6,169 bases of DNA, taken from contig PWSL01000227.1 of NCBI GenBank assembly GCA_003563255.1, positions 1-6,169 of the forward strand, written 5' to 3'. The position numbers were made by a program, and so were the translations under genes. This document shows positions 1-4,697 of this stretch, in pieces. The notes below the pieces were generated by a model. The model was not told the DNA's origin, made no database searches, and saw only the letters and a program-made list of their open reading frames with translations. Positions within the stretch are counted from its first letter, which is position 1; the number at the start of each line of letters is the position of its first letter. The DNA comes from Desulfonatronospira sp. (GTDB lineage: Bacteria > Desulfobacterota > Desulfovibrionia > Desulfovibrionales > Desulfonatronovibrionaceae).

Positions 1-95
1 AGACAGAAGTAGTGCTCAAAGGTACTGGAGAGTACGATGATTTTGTCAATATCTGGCTGGATCACCTGAAAAAGGCCGTTGACCAGCTACATTAA
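1..95 (+). CDS. C-terminal end of a truncated-by-window gene, possibly CbiK-type sirohydrochlorin cobaltochelatase
   Basis: Only the last 30 codons are in the window, read in the frame starting at base 3 and ending with TAA at 93-95. The peptide contains GTGEYDDFVNIWLDHLKKA, an amphipathic, helix-like ending typical of a real protein C-terminus. From memory, class II cobaltochelatases of the CbiK family end with a GLGE-type turn followed by a helix of the form (I/V)-x-x-(I/M)-(F/W)-(L/V)-x-H, which this resembles. The neighbouring remnant of a BtuF/BtuC corrinoid or metal uptake system makes a cobalamin-related role more plausible. The family call is an inference from a short fragment; that this is the end of a coding region is fairly secure. 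The stop lies only about 8 nt from the point where the opposing permease homology breaks off. Confidence 0.4.
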   Translation, partial: TEVVLKGTGEYDDFVNIWLDHLKKAVDQLH

Positions 96-102
96 CATTA
101 CC

Positions 103-618
103 AAATCCTATAAGCCCGGACTGGCTGACAGCCACGCTGACCATAAGTGAGGTAAAGACCAGAAGGGCCAGAGTGACCAGGCGGACGTTGCCCCCCATGG
201 AAGCGGCCGTATCCCGGCCCATGAGCAAAAGATTCATGGGCCGGGCCAGCTCAAAGATCACTGCCATGCCCGGCAGCACCATCAGCAGCACCGGCAGATG
301 CTGCGGGCTGATCATGGACAGATCCCCCATGAGCCAGAACAGGATGCTGCGCATCCGGGCATCCTGGGACAGGGAAATAAGAAACATGATCATGGCCCCG
401 AAAAAGGCGTTAATCATTACTCCGCCCAGGATCAGGGAATCCCGGCGCAAAGGAGAGCGCCCGCCGGCCAGGATCTCCAGGCCGTCCAGGAGTCTGGGGG
501 TGGGACGCTCAAACACGTCAGTATCCACCACATGCACCCTGCCCTGCTGCACGGCCCTTAGCTGGGGCCATCTCTGCCATGCAGCGGTCAACTCATGGGC
601 GTCCTTGCCTCCGGACAT
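103..618 (-). pseudogene. Remnant: BtuF-like C-terminus fused in frame to a BtuC/FecCD permease fragment
   Basis: The reading frame from ATG 618 codes first (residues 1 to about 53, nt 618-460) for the end of a periplasmic corrinoid/siderophore-binding protein: AWQRWPQLRAVQQGRVHVVD, then RPTPRLLDGLEILA, the usual closing pattern of BtuF-type proteins. From about residue 58 (nt 447) it switches to the middle of an ABC permease of the FecCD/BtuC family: LILGGVMINAFFGA, ILFWLMGDL, ARPMNLLLMGRDTAASMGG and SGLIGFG match the central part of BtuC. The roughly 140 N-terminal residues of the permease and everything after the GFG (normally GLVVPH and about 80 more residues) are absent. After nt 103 the frame runs on into the antisense of the + strand gene and stops at 46-48. 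The N-terminal side is also cut: an in-frame TAA lies 14 codons upstream of the ATG. A binding-protein tail fused to half a permease cannot form a transporter, so this is a deletion remnant. Permease and binding-protein identity is confident; the exact substrate (cobalamin, cobinamide or iron chelate) is not. Confidence 0.8.
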
Positions 619-657
619 GGAGGCTGTAACCGCTCCTTCACATTACAGGCCGGACAA

Positions 658-812
658 CACTACAGCGAAACTTATAAAATATAATATTGTACCTCAATTG
701 GGGACAGGCACCCCCGCACTTATTTTTATTATAAATGATTTTGGTATTATTGGAAAAAAAAGTGCGGGGAGAGCCAGTCCCCCGAAGGTCAATCGTAAGT
801 TTCGCTGTAGTG
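658..812. repeat. Palindromic interspersed element, copy 1, with 17-bp perfect outer inverted repeats
   Basis: The outer arms CACTACAGCGAAACTTA (658-674) and its exact complement (796-812) enclose an inner imperfect palindrome at 700-782. The inner left arm begins GGGGACAGGCACCCCCGCAC (700-719); the inner right arm (761-782) begins AGTGCGGGGAGAGCCAG and ends TCCCC. The loop (728-760) is AT-rich. The inner core recurs at 3604-3683 with identical arms, so it belongs to a dispersed family; the outer arms do not recur. GGGGACAG...CTGTCCCC-type hairpins are known from REP sequences mobilised by REP-associated Y1 tyrosine transposases; placing this element there is an inference, and no transposase is in the window. 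The complementarity partly continues between outer and inner arms (ATTGTACCT at 689-697 against AGGTCAAT at 786-793), so the whole unit could fold as one long hairpin. It lies exactly between two truncated genes. Confidence 0.8.
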
Positions 813-817
813 ATAAG

Positions 818-1087
818 CTACAGAACAAAATAGGCAAGCTGGAGCAAAAAGAGGTAAAATATCACTCCCAGCCAGGTAAAGACAGCCTGCCATCTTATAT
901 ATACCAGGGATTCGGGCCAGGACAGGGGGATGAGATGGGCGGCTATGGGGCTGAGTGCCAGGAGCAGGCAAAGCCGGAAGCCACCGCGCCTGACTCTTGA
1001 AGAGAATCCGAACTGCGCGGCGAAGCGCGCCCAGGTGAAGCAGTGCATACCCAGGTAGACCAGGAAAAAGCCCAGGATGAAAAGCAT
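818..1087 (-). pseudogene. N-terminal membrane domain of a truncated metallophosphoesterase-like protein
   Basis: The 89-residue product has hydrophobic segments at about residues 2-14 (LFILGFFLVYLGM), 37-53 (FRLCLLLALSPIAAHLI) and 69-89 (AVFTWLGVIFYLFLLQL), with the basic stretch SSRVRR between the first two. The pattern GMH near the first segment, a middle segment with SPI, then W-x-G before a third segment, resembles the N-terminal membrane part that precedes the phosphoesterase domain in YkuE/YaeI-type metallophosphoesterases, usually about 350-400 residues. No GDxH or GNHE motif follows: the frame stops at TAG 818-820, only 6 nt before the repeat element. The start ATG (1085-1087) has no clear Shine-Dalgarno sequence and the frame is open upstream, so the true start is uncertain. 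It lies 50 nt downstream of the toxin gene on the same strand and could be cotranscribed. A small intact membrane protein cannot be excluded. Confidence 0.5.
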
Positions 1088-1137
1088 GTCTTTTATGAAC
1101 CAGGTCTTATTGTCTGTTGCAGTGTTTGAGCTTTATC

Positions 1138-1551
1138 TTATATTCTGTCCGGGATCAGTTCAAACCGGGATATATGCGCAGGCTGGTATACTCTGAAGTC
1201 CTTGTGATCCAGAGTAAACACTGTGGTGGCTTTTGTGGCTTCCGCAAGTACGCATAAAGCTGCGTCAGCCATATCCATGGGCAGATCCCTGTATTTCTGC
1301 ATAAGATCCCTGCAGCGCTTCAAACAATCGTTGTCCAGATGGTCAATCCTGACTCCGCCTCTGATCAAAAAATTCCAAAGAGCCGCCTGGGCTTGCCAGG
1401 AGAAGCTTAATAAATAAAAGGCTTCGGTAAGAACCGGCCAGACAGAAACCAGGGGGCCCTTAACCTCTTTCAGAATATCCAGGCATTTGTGGTGCCAGGC
1501 ATCGGAACGATCAAAAAAGGCCACCAGCGGTCCAGTATCCATCAGAATCAT
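1138..1551 (-). CDS. vapC: VapC-type PIN-domain toxin (putative endoribonuclease)
   Basis: This 137-residue protein has the full PIN-domain layout: N-terminal MILMDTGPLVAFFDRSD with Asp5, a second acidic residue at Glu43 (VLTEAFYLL), PMDMADAALC with Asp93 and Asp96, and FTLDHKDF with Asp115 and Asp118. These residues form the Mg2+-binding pocket of PIN ribonucleases; VapC toxins cleave tRNA or rRNA and stop translation when the antitoxin is lost. Length fits the family (about 130-140). It follows the antitoxin gene with an ATGA overlap (stop 1548-1550, start 1549-1551), so the two are translationally coupled. GGAAG at 1562-1558 lies 6 nt before the ATG, inside the end of the antitoxin gene. 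Met4 is an alternative start. No damage is seen, so it is likely active. Family membership is secure; the RNA target cannot be read from the sequence. Confidence 0.92.
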   Translation of the reverse strand: MILMDTGPLVAFFDRSDAWHHKCLDILKEVKGPLVSVWPVLTEAFYLLSFSWQAQAALWNFLIRGGVRIDHLDNDCLKRCRDLMQKYRDLPMDMADAALCVLAEATKATTVFTLDHKDFRVYQPAHISRFELIPDRI

Positions 1552-1799
1552 TGGTTTCTTCCGAAGCGCTTGCGCAGAATTTCCTCTCCCCGGGTAGAAA
1601 GATCTCCTTGCCCGCTGGCTCCAGATCCGGCCAGATCTTTGATCAGTTCGTAGGGGCTTTGCTCGATTTCTTTGAGAGTCCTTTCACAGTATTCCTGAAG
1701 CGACCTGCGAACTACTTCGGTCCTGGTAACGCGCAGAGCTTCAGCTGTCTTTTGCAGTTTGTACCTGGTGTTTTCGTCCAGCCGAACGCTTAACGTCAT
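1548..1799 (-). CDS. vapB: Ribbon-helix-helix (CopG-type) antitoxin of the VapBC pair
   Basis: The 83-residue product starts MTLSVRLDENTRYKLQKTAE. TLSVRLDE is the DNA-contacting beta strand, followed by helix A (about 9-24) and helix B after the TRTE turn (about 25-43), which together make a ribbon-helix-helix dimerisation domain. The C-terminal half, with SPYELIKDLAGSGASGQGD and LSTRGEEILRKRF, matches the tail of CopG-type antitoxins that binds and blocks a PIN toxin. The start at 1799 was chosen over an in-frame ATG 15 codons upstream because GGGAGGGA (1815-1808) sits 8 nt before it and because the longer version would begin at about the predicted transcription start and place non-family residues ahead of the beta strand. 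The gene overlaps the toxin by 4 nt. The dimer should bind the palindrome at 1838-1852 and repress the operon; this is standard for the family but inferred here. Confidence 0.9.
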   Translation of the reverse strand: MTLSVRLDENTRYKLQKTAEALRVTRTEVVRRSLQEYCERTLKEIEQSPYELIKDLAGSGASGQGDLSTRGEEILRKRFGRNQ

Positions 1800-1837
1800 G
1801 GTATTAATCCCTCCCGCTGACGGAATGTCTGTTCTGT

Positions 1838-1852
1838 AATACATATTGTATT
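1838..1852. promoter_or_regulatory. Probable VapB operator palindrome over the -10 box
   Basis: AATACATATTGTATT is an inverted repeat with 6-bp arms and a 3-nt centre. It covers the whole -10 hexamer and the predicted start site of the vapBC promoter. Ribbon-helix-helix antitoxins usually repress by binding such short palindromes at their own promoter, so this is the best operator candidate. Binding itself is inferred. Confidence 0.6.
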
Positions 1853-1873
1853 GCAGGAGTTAGAGTATGTCAA
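1845..1873 (-). promoter_or_regulatory. Sigma-70-type promoter of the vapBC operon
   Basis: On the - strand TTGACA (1873-1868) is followed after exactly 17 nt by TACAAT (1850-1845). This is a perfect -35 and a five-of-six -10 with ideal spacing. The predicted start of transcription is near 1838, giving a leader of about 40 nt to the antitoxin ATG. Confidence 0.75.
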
Positions 1874-2200
1874 GGCGCTATCAGTGACTTACCAATGAAA
1901 CCCTGTCATAAAATAGGAAATTTTGAGTTATGGCGGGGGGTCAGCGCTTGGCACTGGAACTGTTCCAGCTTTTCTGCTTGTGACTTGATGCCGATTATCA
2001 GCATAAGCACAGAAAAAGTAAGGAAGTAATGCCGGCTTTCCATTGGGTTTCCCCAGGCCGGCGCTTTGGAAGATTGTCGGCGGGACACTCTGATTGTCTG
2101 TCTGTTAAGTGCTTGCCAACCGCCGTATTTGGCAGCTATGAAAAAACAGTTGTCTATCGCGTAAGGTATGGTTCAGACTTCATAAAGCACAAAGGGAGAA
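1874..2200. other. Divergent intergenic region with palindromes, mostly unexplained
   Basis: This stretch separates the vapBC promoter from the DUF1566 gene. Visible structure: a palindrome CTGGAACTGTTCCAG at 1954-1968 (7-bp arms, one central base); a bulged hairpin with arms 1980-1991 and 2001-2010; a hairpin TGCCAA/TTGGCA at 2114-2119 and 2129-2134; and GCCGGC at two places around 2032-2062. A doubtful 45-codon ORF lies on the - strand (1906-2043). No convincing sigma-70 promoter for the downstream gene was found. Confidence 0.5.
1906..2043 (-). CDS. Doubtful small membrane protein ORF (45 residues)
   Basis: An ORF starting ATG at 2043 codes for MESRHYFLTFSVLMLIIGIK followed by a polar tail rich in Gln and Lys. 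Residues 6-19 could form one membrane-spanning segment. GGGGA at 2054-2050 lies about 6 nt before the ATG and could serve as ribosome binding site. No family is recognised. The frame continues upstream to a GTG at 2088, but that would add residues without a better ribosome site. The ORF covers the 1954-1968 palindrome, which argues a little against coding. It may be chance or a decayed fragment. Confidence 0.25.
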   Translation of the reverse strand: MESRHYFLTFSVLMLIIGIKSQAEKLEQFQCQALTPRHNSKFPIL

Positions 2201-3205
2201 ATGACTTTGAATATAATTCATACCGGCCTGGAAAAATGTTACGATCTTTCCGGCAGGGAAATACCCTGCCATGGCACCTGCCAGGACGCGGCCTTTAGAT
2301 CCGGGGTTCCGTGGCCAGCTTCCAGGTTTACTTCATTAAGTAAAAAACGTGTACGCGATGAACTGACCGGCCTTGAATGGACCCTCAAGGCCAATTTTTT
2401 TGATTTTCCCCTGACCTGGCAGCAGGCCCTGGATGAAGTAAAGGAGATGAACAGGGGGGGCTTTGACGGGTACAATGACTGGAGACTGCCCAACAGAAGA
2501 GAGATGCGCTCAGTTGTTTCTCACGGGCAAAGAAAACCGGCCCTTCCGGCAGACCATCCTTTTACCGGCGTGTTCCTGGGATGGTACTGGACTTCCACAA
2601 CTTCGGCCCTGGCACGGGCATATGCCTGGTATGTGCATCTGGAAGGGGCAAGAATGTTTTACGGTGGCAAAGAGCAGCGCTACCTGGCCTGGCCGGTGCG
2701 GGGCAGTTCCGTGCACATTCCCCGCACCGGGCAGACAGAGTGCTTCAATACCCGGGGGGAGGTGATAGAATGCGCCGGGACCGGGCAGGACCCGGATATA
2801 TCGGCCGGACAATCCTGGCCTGCTCCCCGCTTCAGCAGGCTGGGCCATGAGGTAACGGACCATCTGACCAGCCGGGTCTGGCTTGATCCGGTTGTATTTG
2901 CGGGCCGGGCAGTAAACTGGCAAGAGGCTCTGGATCTGGCACAGCGGTTAACTGGCGGGAAAGATTGGCGGCTGCCCAATATCAACGAACTGGAATCCCT
3001 GGTGGATGCCTCCGCCCATTCACCGGCACTGCCTCAGGGACATCCGTTTACCGGACTTATGGATGGCTACTGGTCCTCTACAACCAGTTTTTTTGAGCCG
3101 GACTGGGCCTACGTTCTTTATATGCGCAAGGGGGCTGTGGGGGTGGGATACAAACCGGGTGTGGAGTTTTACACTTGGCCGGTGCGCTGCCTGGACAGGG
3201 GGTAG
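2201..3205 (+). CDS. Protein with two tandem Lcl C-terminal (DUF1566) domains
   Basis: The 334-residue protein consists of two copies of the same unit, about residues 5-168 and 174-331. Each has a header with TG...C(Y/F)...G...I.C.GT.QD (HTGLEKCYDLSGREI and RTGQTECFNTRGEVI), then DWRLPN (NDWRLPN 92-98, KDWRLPN 254-260), then a W-(T/S)-STTS motif (YWTSTTS, YWSSTTS) and a closing WPVR (163-167, 325-329). These are hallmarks of the DUF1566 domain, named from the Legionella collagen-like Lcl protein, a lectin-like fold related to formylglycine-generating enzymes; activity is unknown. An in-frame TAA at 2183-2185 makes ATG 2201 the earliest start; AGGGAG ends only about 2 nt before it, which is short. 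There is no signal peptide, unusual if the domain is meant to bind sugars outside the cell. The first header has GTCQD where the second has the standard GTGQD. Convergent with the Nif11 gene. Confidence 0.85.
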   Translation: MTLNIIHTGLEKCYDLSGREIPCHGTCQDAAFRSGVPWPASRFTSLSKKRVRDELTGLEWTLKANFFDFPLTWQQALDEVKEMNRGGFDGYNDWRLPNRREMRSVVSHGQRKPALPADHPFTGVFLGWYWTSTTSALARAYAWYVHLEGARMFYGGKEQRYLAWPVRGSSVHIPRTGQTECFNTRGEVIECAGTGQDPDISAGQSWPAPRFSRLGHEVTDHLTSRVWLDPVVFAGRAVNWQEALDLAQRLTGGKDWRLPNINELESLVDASAHSPALPQGHPFTGLMDGYWSSTTSFFEPDWAYVLYMRKGAVGVGYKPGVEFYTWPVRCLDRG

Positions 3206-3216
3206 GGTTTTCAGGA

Positions 3217-3247
3217 TCTGCGCCTGCGGCATTTCTGCAGACGCAGA
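3217..3247. terminator. Hairpin between convergent genes, possible bidirectional terminator
   Basis: TCTGCGCCTGC (3217-3227) pairs with GCAGACGCAGA (3237-3247) over 11 positions with one mismatch and a 9-nt loop. It lies between the DUF1566 stop (3205) and the Nif11 stop (3259). Neither side has a T run after the stem in the direction of transcription, so it is not a classic intrinsic terminator, but its position fits a transcript end or RNA-stabilising hairpin for both genes. Confidence 0.4.
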
Positions 3248-3258
3248 CAAAAACAGCA

Positions 3259-3492
3259 TCAGCTTCCGAGCCAGTTGCAGTCTTCGGTGTGACAGCGCAG
3301 GTTTTCCTTCTGCTGCTCTGTAAGCTCCCTGGTGACAGAGCTTAAATCATCTTTGCTGAAGCTGAACCCTTCTTTCTGGGCCGCGGGGGAGTTGCAGAAA
3401 TCCTGCAGGTCCTTATGTTGCCCTTGCGCCTTGGCAAAACTTTCATCGGAACAGACTTTTTCCACGAATTTTTTTGCTGCTTCCACAGACAT
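3259..3492 (-). CDS. Nif11-family leader-peptide-like small protein
   Basis: The 77-residue product begins MSVEAAKKFVEKVCSDESFA and continues to EGFSFSKDDL at residues 41-50. An N-terminal amphipathic helix with (A/F)KKF(V/L)EKV..D, then a second part ending in (E/A)GF.F(S/T)..(D/E)L, is the pattern of the Nif11-like domain, known as the leader of many modified peptides (RiPPs) and from nitrogen-fixation clusters. The tail after residue 50 (about 27 residues) is polar and holds Cys67 and Cys72 near the end; Cys14 and Cys33 lie in the leader part. No double-glycine cleavage site is visible and no modification enzyme or transporter is in the window, so precursor function is unproven. The start at 3492 was chosen because GGAG (3502-3499) lies 6 nt upstream; ATG 3504 and TTG 3522 lack this. 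Convergent with the DUF1566 gene. Confidence 0.75.
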   Translation of the reverse strand: MSVEAAKKFVEKVCSDESFAKAQGQHKDLQDFCNSPAAQKEGFSFSKDDLSSVTRELTEQQKENLRCHTEDCNWLGS

Positions 3493-3575
3493 AGTTTTCT
3501 CCATAATAATGTAAGTTCTCAATAGTTCTGGGCAGGGGTCAATAAATTTGCTGCCTTCTCCCGATTTATTTTGAC

Positions 3576-3712
3576 GTATCTTTTAGCGCTTTTAAGGAAA
3601 GCAGAGTACAGGCACCCCCGCACTTATTTTTCAGTAATGATCTTCACATCAGCTAAAGATCAGTGCGGGGAGAGCCAGTCCCCATGCCACATGCAAAGCG
3701 CTAAACAGATAC
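3576..3712. repeat. Palindromic interspersed element, copy 2, with its own outer inverted repeats
   Basis: The core (3604-3683) matches the element at 700-782: ACAGGCACCCCCGCACT plus TATTTTT is identical over 24 nt (3608-3631 against 704-727), and the right arm is identical over 22 nt (3662-3683 against 761-782). The loops differ (30 nt here, 33 nt there). The left GGGG is changed to GAGT. The core is enclosed by a different outer inverted repeat: GTATCTTTTAGCGCTTT (3576-3592) against AAAGCGCTAAACAGATAC (3695-3712), which pair apart from one extra base. It lies upstream of both the Nif11 and GAF genes, in the same orientation as copy 1. It is most likely a REP-like, non-autonomous element. 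Confidence 0.75.
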
Positions 3713-3775
3713 ATTTTGATATCCAGGCGCACTGCCGTAATGTCGGAAGCTGCAGCCCATGGGTATCCCGTATCT

Positions 3776-3806
3776 CGGGTTGACCCGCGGCCTTTATGAA
3801 TTTAAT
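3776..3806 (+). promoter_or_regulatory. Candidate promoter and overlapping palindrome upstream of the GAF gene
   Basis: TTGACC (3780-3785) and TTTAAT (3801-3806) resemble -35 and -10 boxes, each five of six to consensus, but the 15-nt spacer is short. The palindrome CGGGTTGACCCG (arms 3776-3780 and 3783-3787) covers the -35, so a repressor could act here. A weaker TTGATA box lies near 3716-3721. The assignment is tentative. Confidence 0.35.
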
Positions 3807-3871
3807 AGTTACCCTGTTTGAATGGATTGAGCCTCAACATCTCAAATTTTTTAAAAAAGGCAGGTTACAGC

Positions 3872-4432
3872 ATGGAATCCAAAGAACTGTATAAAACAAT
3901 TTACAAGATCGCCAGGGTAGTCAATTCCTCCCTTGAGCCCAAAGAGGTCCTGGGGCAGATCGTTGAGCAGGTTACTAAGGCCATGAACGCCAAGGGTTGC
4001 TTCATCCGGTTGCTGGACAGGACCGGTACCGTCCTCAAGCCGGATGCCTACTTTGGCTTGAGTGAACGATATGCCCACAAAGGGACTGTGGAAGTGTCCA
4101 AGAGCAAGCTGGACCAGGAGGCCCTTGAAGGCAACCCGGTCTATATCGCCGATGTCCGGACCGACCCCCGATTTCAATATCCACAGCAGGCCTCGGAAGA
4201 GGGCATAGTCTCGCTGCTGGTGGTCCCTCTCACCGCCCAGGGGGACAGGATCATAGGTGTTTTGCGTGTATATGCAGGGGAGTTCCGTGGTTTTACCGAT
4301 GAAGAACTCGATTTTTTGAGCTGCACTGCCAATCTGTGCGGCATCGCCCTGGAAAACGCCCGCATGTACAACGCACTGAAACGGGCCAGCGAACTGGCCA
4401 ACGAATACGTTTACCAGGTGTTTGAGGACTAG
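3872..4432 (+). CDS. Single-GAF-domain protein, likely small-molecule or redox sensor
   Basis: The 186-residue protein is almost entirely one GAF domain (about residues 5-165). An N-terminal helix (LYKTIYKIARVVNSSLEPKE) leads into VLGQIVEQVTKAMNAKGCFI, then the strand-rich middle with YIADVRTDPRFQYP, LLVVPLTAQGDRIIGVLRVY and the closing helix FTDEELDFLSCTANLCGIAL and ENARMY. No output domain (kinase, GGDEF, DNA-binding) is attached, so it may act as a stand-alone binding module or partner of another regulator. ATG 3872 is preferred over TTG 3818 because AGG (3862-3864) lies 7 nt upstream and the extra 18 residues are not GAF-like. Cysteines at 25, 150 and 155 could allow redox sensing, but this is speculation. 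It lies directly upstream of gap on the same strand, a pairing I recall from Desulfovibrio-type genomes, suggesting a role tied to central carbon metabolism. Confidence 0.85.
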   Translation: MESKELYKTIYKIARVVNSSLEPKEVLGQIVEQVTKAMNAKGCFIRLLDRTGTVLKPDAYFGLSERYAHKGTVEVSKSKLDQEALEGNPVYIADVRTDPRFQYPQQASEEGIVSLLVVPLTAQGDRIIGVLRVYAGEFRGFTDEELDFLSCTANLCGIALENARMYNALKRASELANEYVYQVFED

Positions 4433-4506
4433 CGGTTTTAATCAGAAAACATAGTGATCTGGAGAGTTAAAAGTTAATTGTTAATGAAAATAAAGATTGA
4501 TGATTT

Positions 4507-4533
4507 CAGATGGTTATATCTTATGAACATCTG
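4507..4533 (+). promoter_or_regulatory. Imperfect hairpin downstream of the GAF gene
   Basis: CAGATGGTT (4507-4515) can pair with AACATCTG (4526-4533) with one bulged G and a 10-nt loop. No T run follows, so it is not an intrinsic terminator. It may be an RNA structure or a binding site; function unknown. Confidence 0.3.
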
Positions 4534-4537
4534 GACA

Positions 4538-4553
4538 TTTGAAATTTTTCAAA
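4538..4553. promoter_or_regulatory. AT-rich palindrome, candidate regulator site upstream of gap
   Basis: TTTGAAATTTTTCAAA has 7-bp perfect arms with a 2-nt centre, and the symmetry extends to CAT/ATG with one extra base on the right. Its size suits a dimeric regulator. It lies about 115 nt upstream of the candidate gap -10 box. It resembles but does not match Rex or CRP/FNR sites. Confidence 0.3.
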
Positions 4554-4589
4554 ATGTAATAAATCCACAGTGTTGCACGATATTTTTTG

Positions 4590-4614
4590 ACTGTCCAAAC
4601 AGTGACGTTTTTTT
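4590..4614 (+). terminator. Weak terminator-like hairpin with T run after the GAF gene
   Basis: ACTGT (4590-4594) pairs with ACAGT (4599-4603) around a CCAA loop, followed after GACG by seven T (4608-4614). The 5-bp stem is weak and the T run is displaced by 4 nt, so termination here is possible but not convincing. It would separate GAF transcription from gap. Confidence 0.3.
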
Positions 4615-4647
4615 AGAAATCAGCGAACCGGTGGGCGCATAAGCCTG

Positions 4648-4672
4648 TTGACGCGCCGGTCATACATATAAT
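4648..4672 (+). promoter_or_regulatory. Candidate gap promoter
   Basis: A perfect TATAAT (4667-4672) lies 38 nt before the gap ATG. TTGACG (4648-4653) is a good -35 sequence, but the spacer is only 13 nt. The -10 may work with a poor -35 and an activator. Predicted start is near 4679, giving a leader of about 31 nt. Confidence 0.4.
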
Positions 4673-4682
4673 TTTGAAATAT

Positions 4683-4697
4683 CGCACTTTTGGTGCG
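4683..4697 (+). promoter_or_regulatory. Small hairpin just before the gap ribosome binding site
   Basis: CGCAC (4683-4687) and GTGCG (4693-4697) form a 5-bp stem with a TTTTG loop, ending 3 nt before the strong GGAGG (4701-4705). In the predicted leader it would sit at the 5' end of the mRNA and could affect stability or ribosome access. Function inferred from position only. Confidence 0.3.

Larger units (their letters stand above)
3493..3871. other. Divergent intergenic region between the Nif11 and GAF genes
   Basis: These 379 nt hold the second copy of the palindromic element (3576-3712) and a candidate promoter with an overlapping palindrome for the GAF gene (3776-3806). On the - strand TTGACC (3543-3538) is a possible -35 for the Nif11 gene, with AT-rich sequence near 3505-3515, but no clean -10 at proper spacing. 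No convincing gene is present; a 70-codon open frame at 3571-3783 runs through the repeat and is judged chance. Confidence 0.6.

Noticed and set aside
754..782. Intrinsic terminator on the - strand formed by the repeat core and a T8 run
   Set aside because: The T run lies in the loop of the core hairpin, between its two arms, not after a complete stem.
173..1000. Long + strand open frame (275 codons)
   Set aside because: It is antisense to the BtuF/BtuC remnant, crosses the palindromic element and then runs antisense to the membrane ORF; the product is rich in Arg, Ser and Pro with no recognisable domain.
1954..1968. LexA (SOS) box
   Set aside because: The GAAC and GTTC halves are only one base apart instead of four, and no SOS gene follows.
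2510..2985. Open frames on the - strand and other + frames within 2463-2985
   Set aside because: They are shadows of the DUF1566 gene, whose motifs recur twice in the chosen frame.
3818..3871. Longer GAF protein starting at TTG 3818
   Set aside because: No ribosome site precedes it, and the extra residues are not part of the GAF pattern; ATG 3872 is better supported.
4538..4553. Rex or CRP/FNR binding site
   Set aside because: The palindrome lacks the TTGTGA or TTGTTAA half-site bases; only general symmetry agrees.
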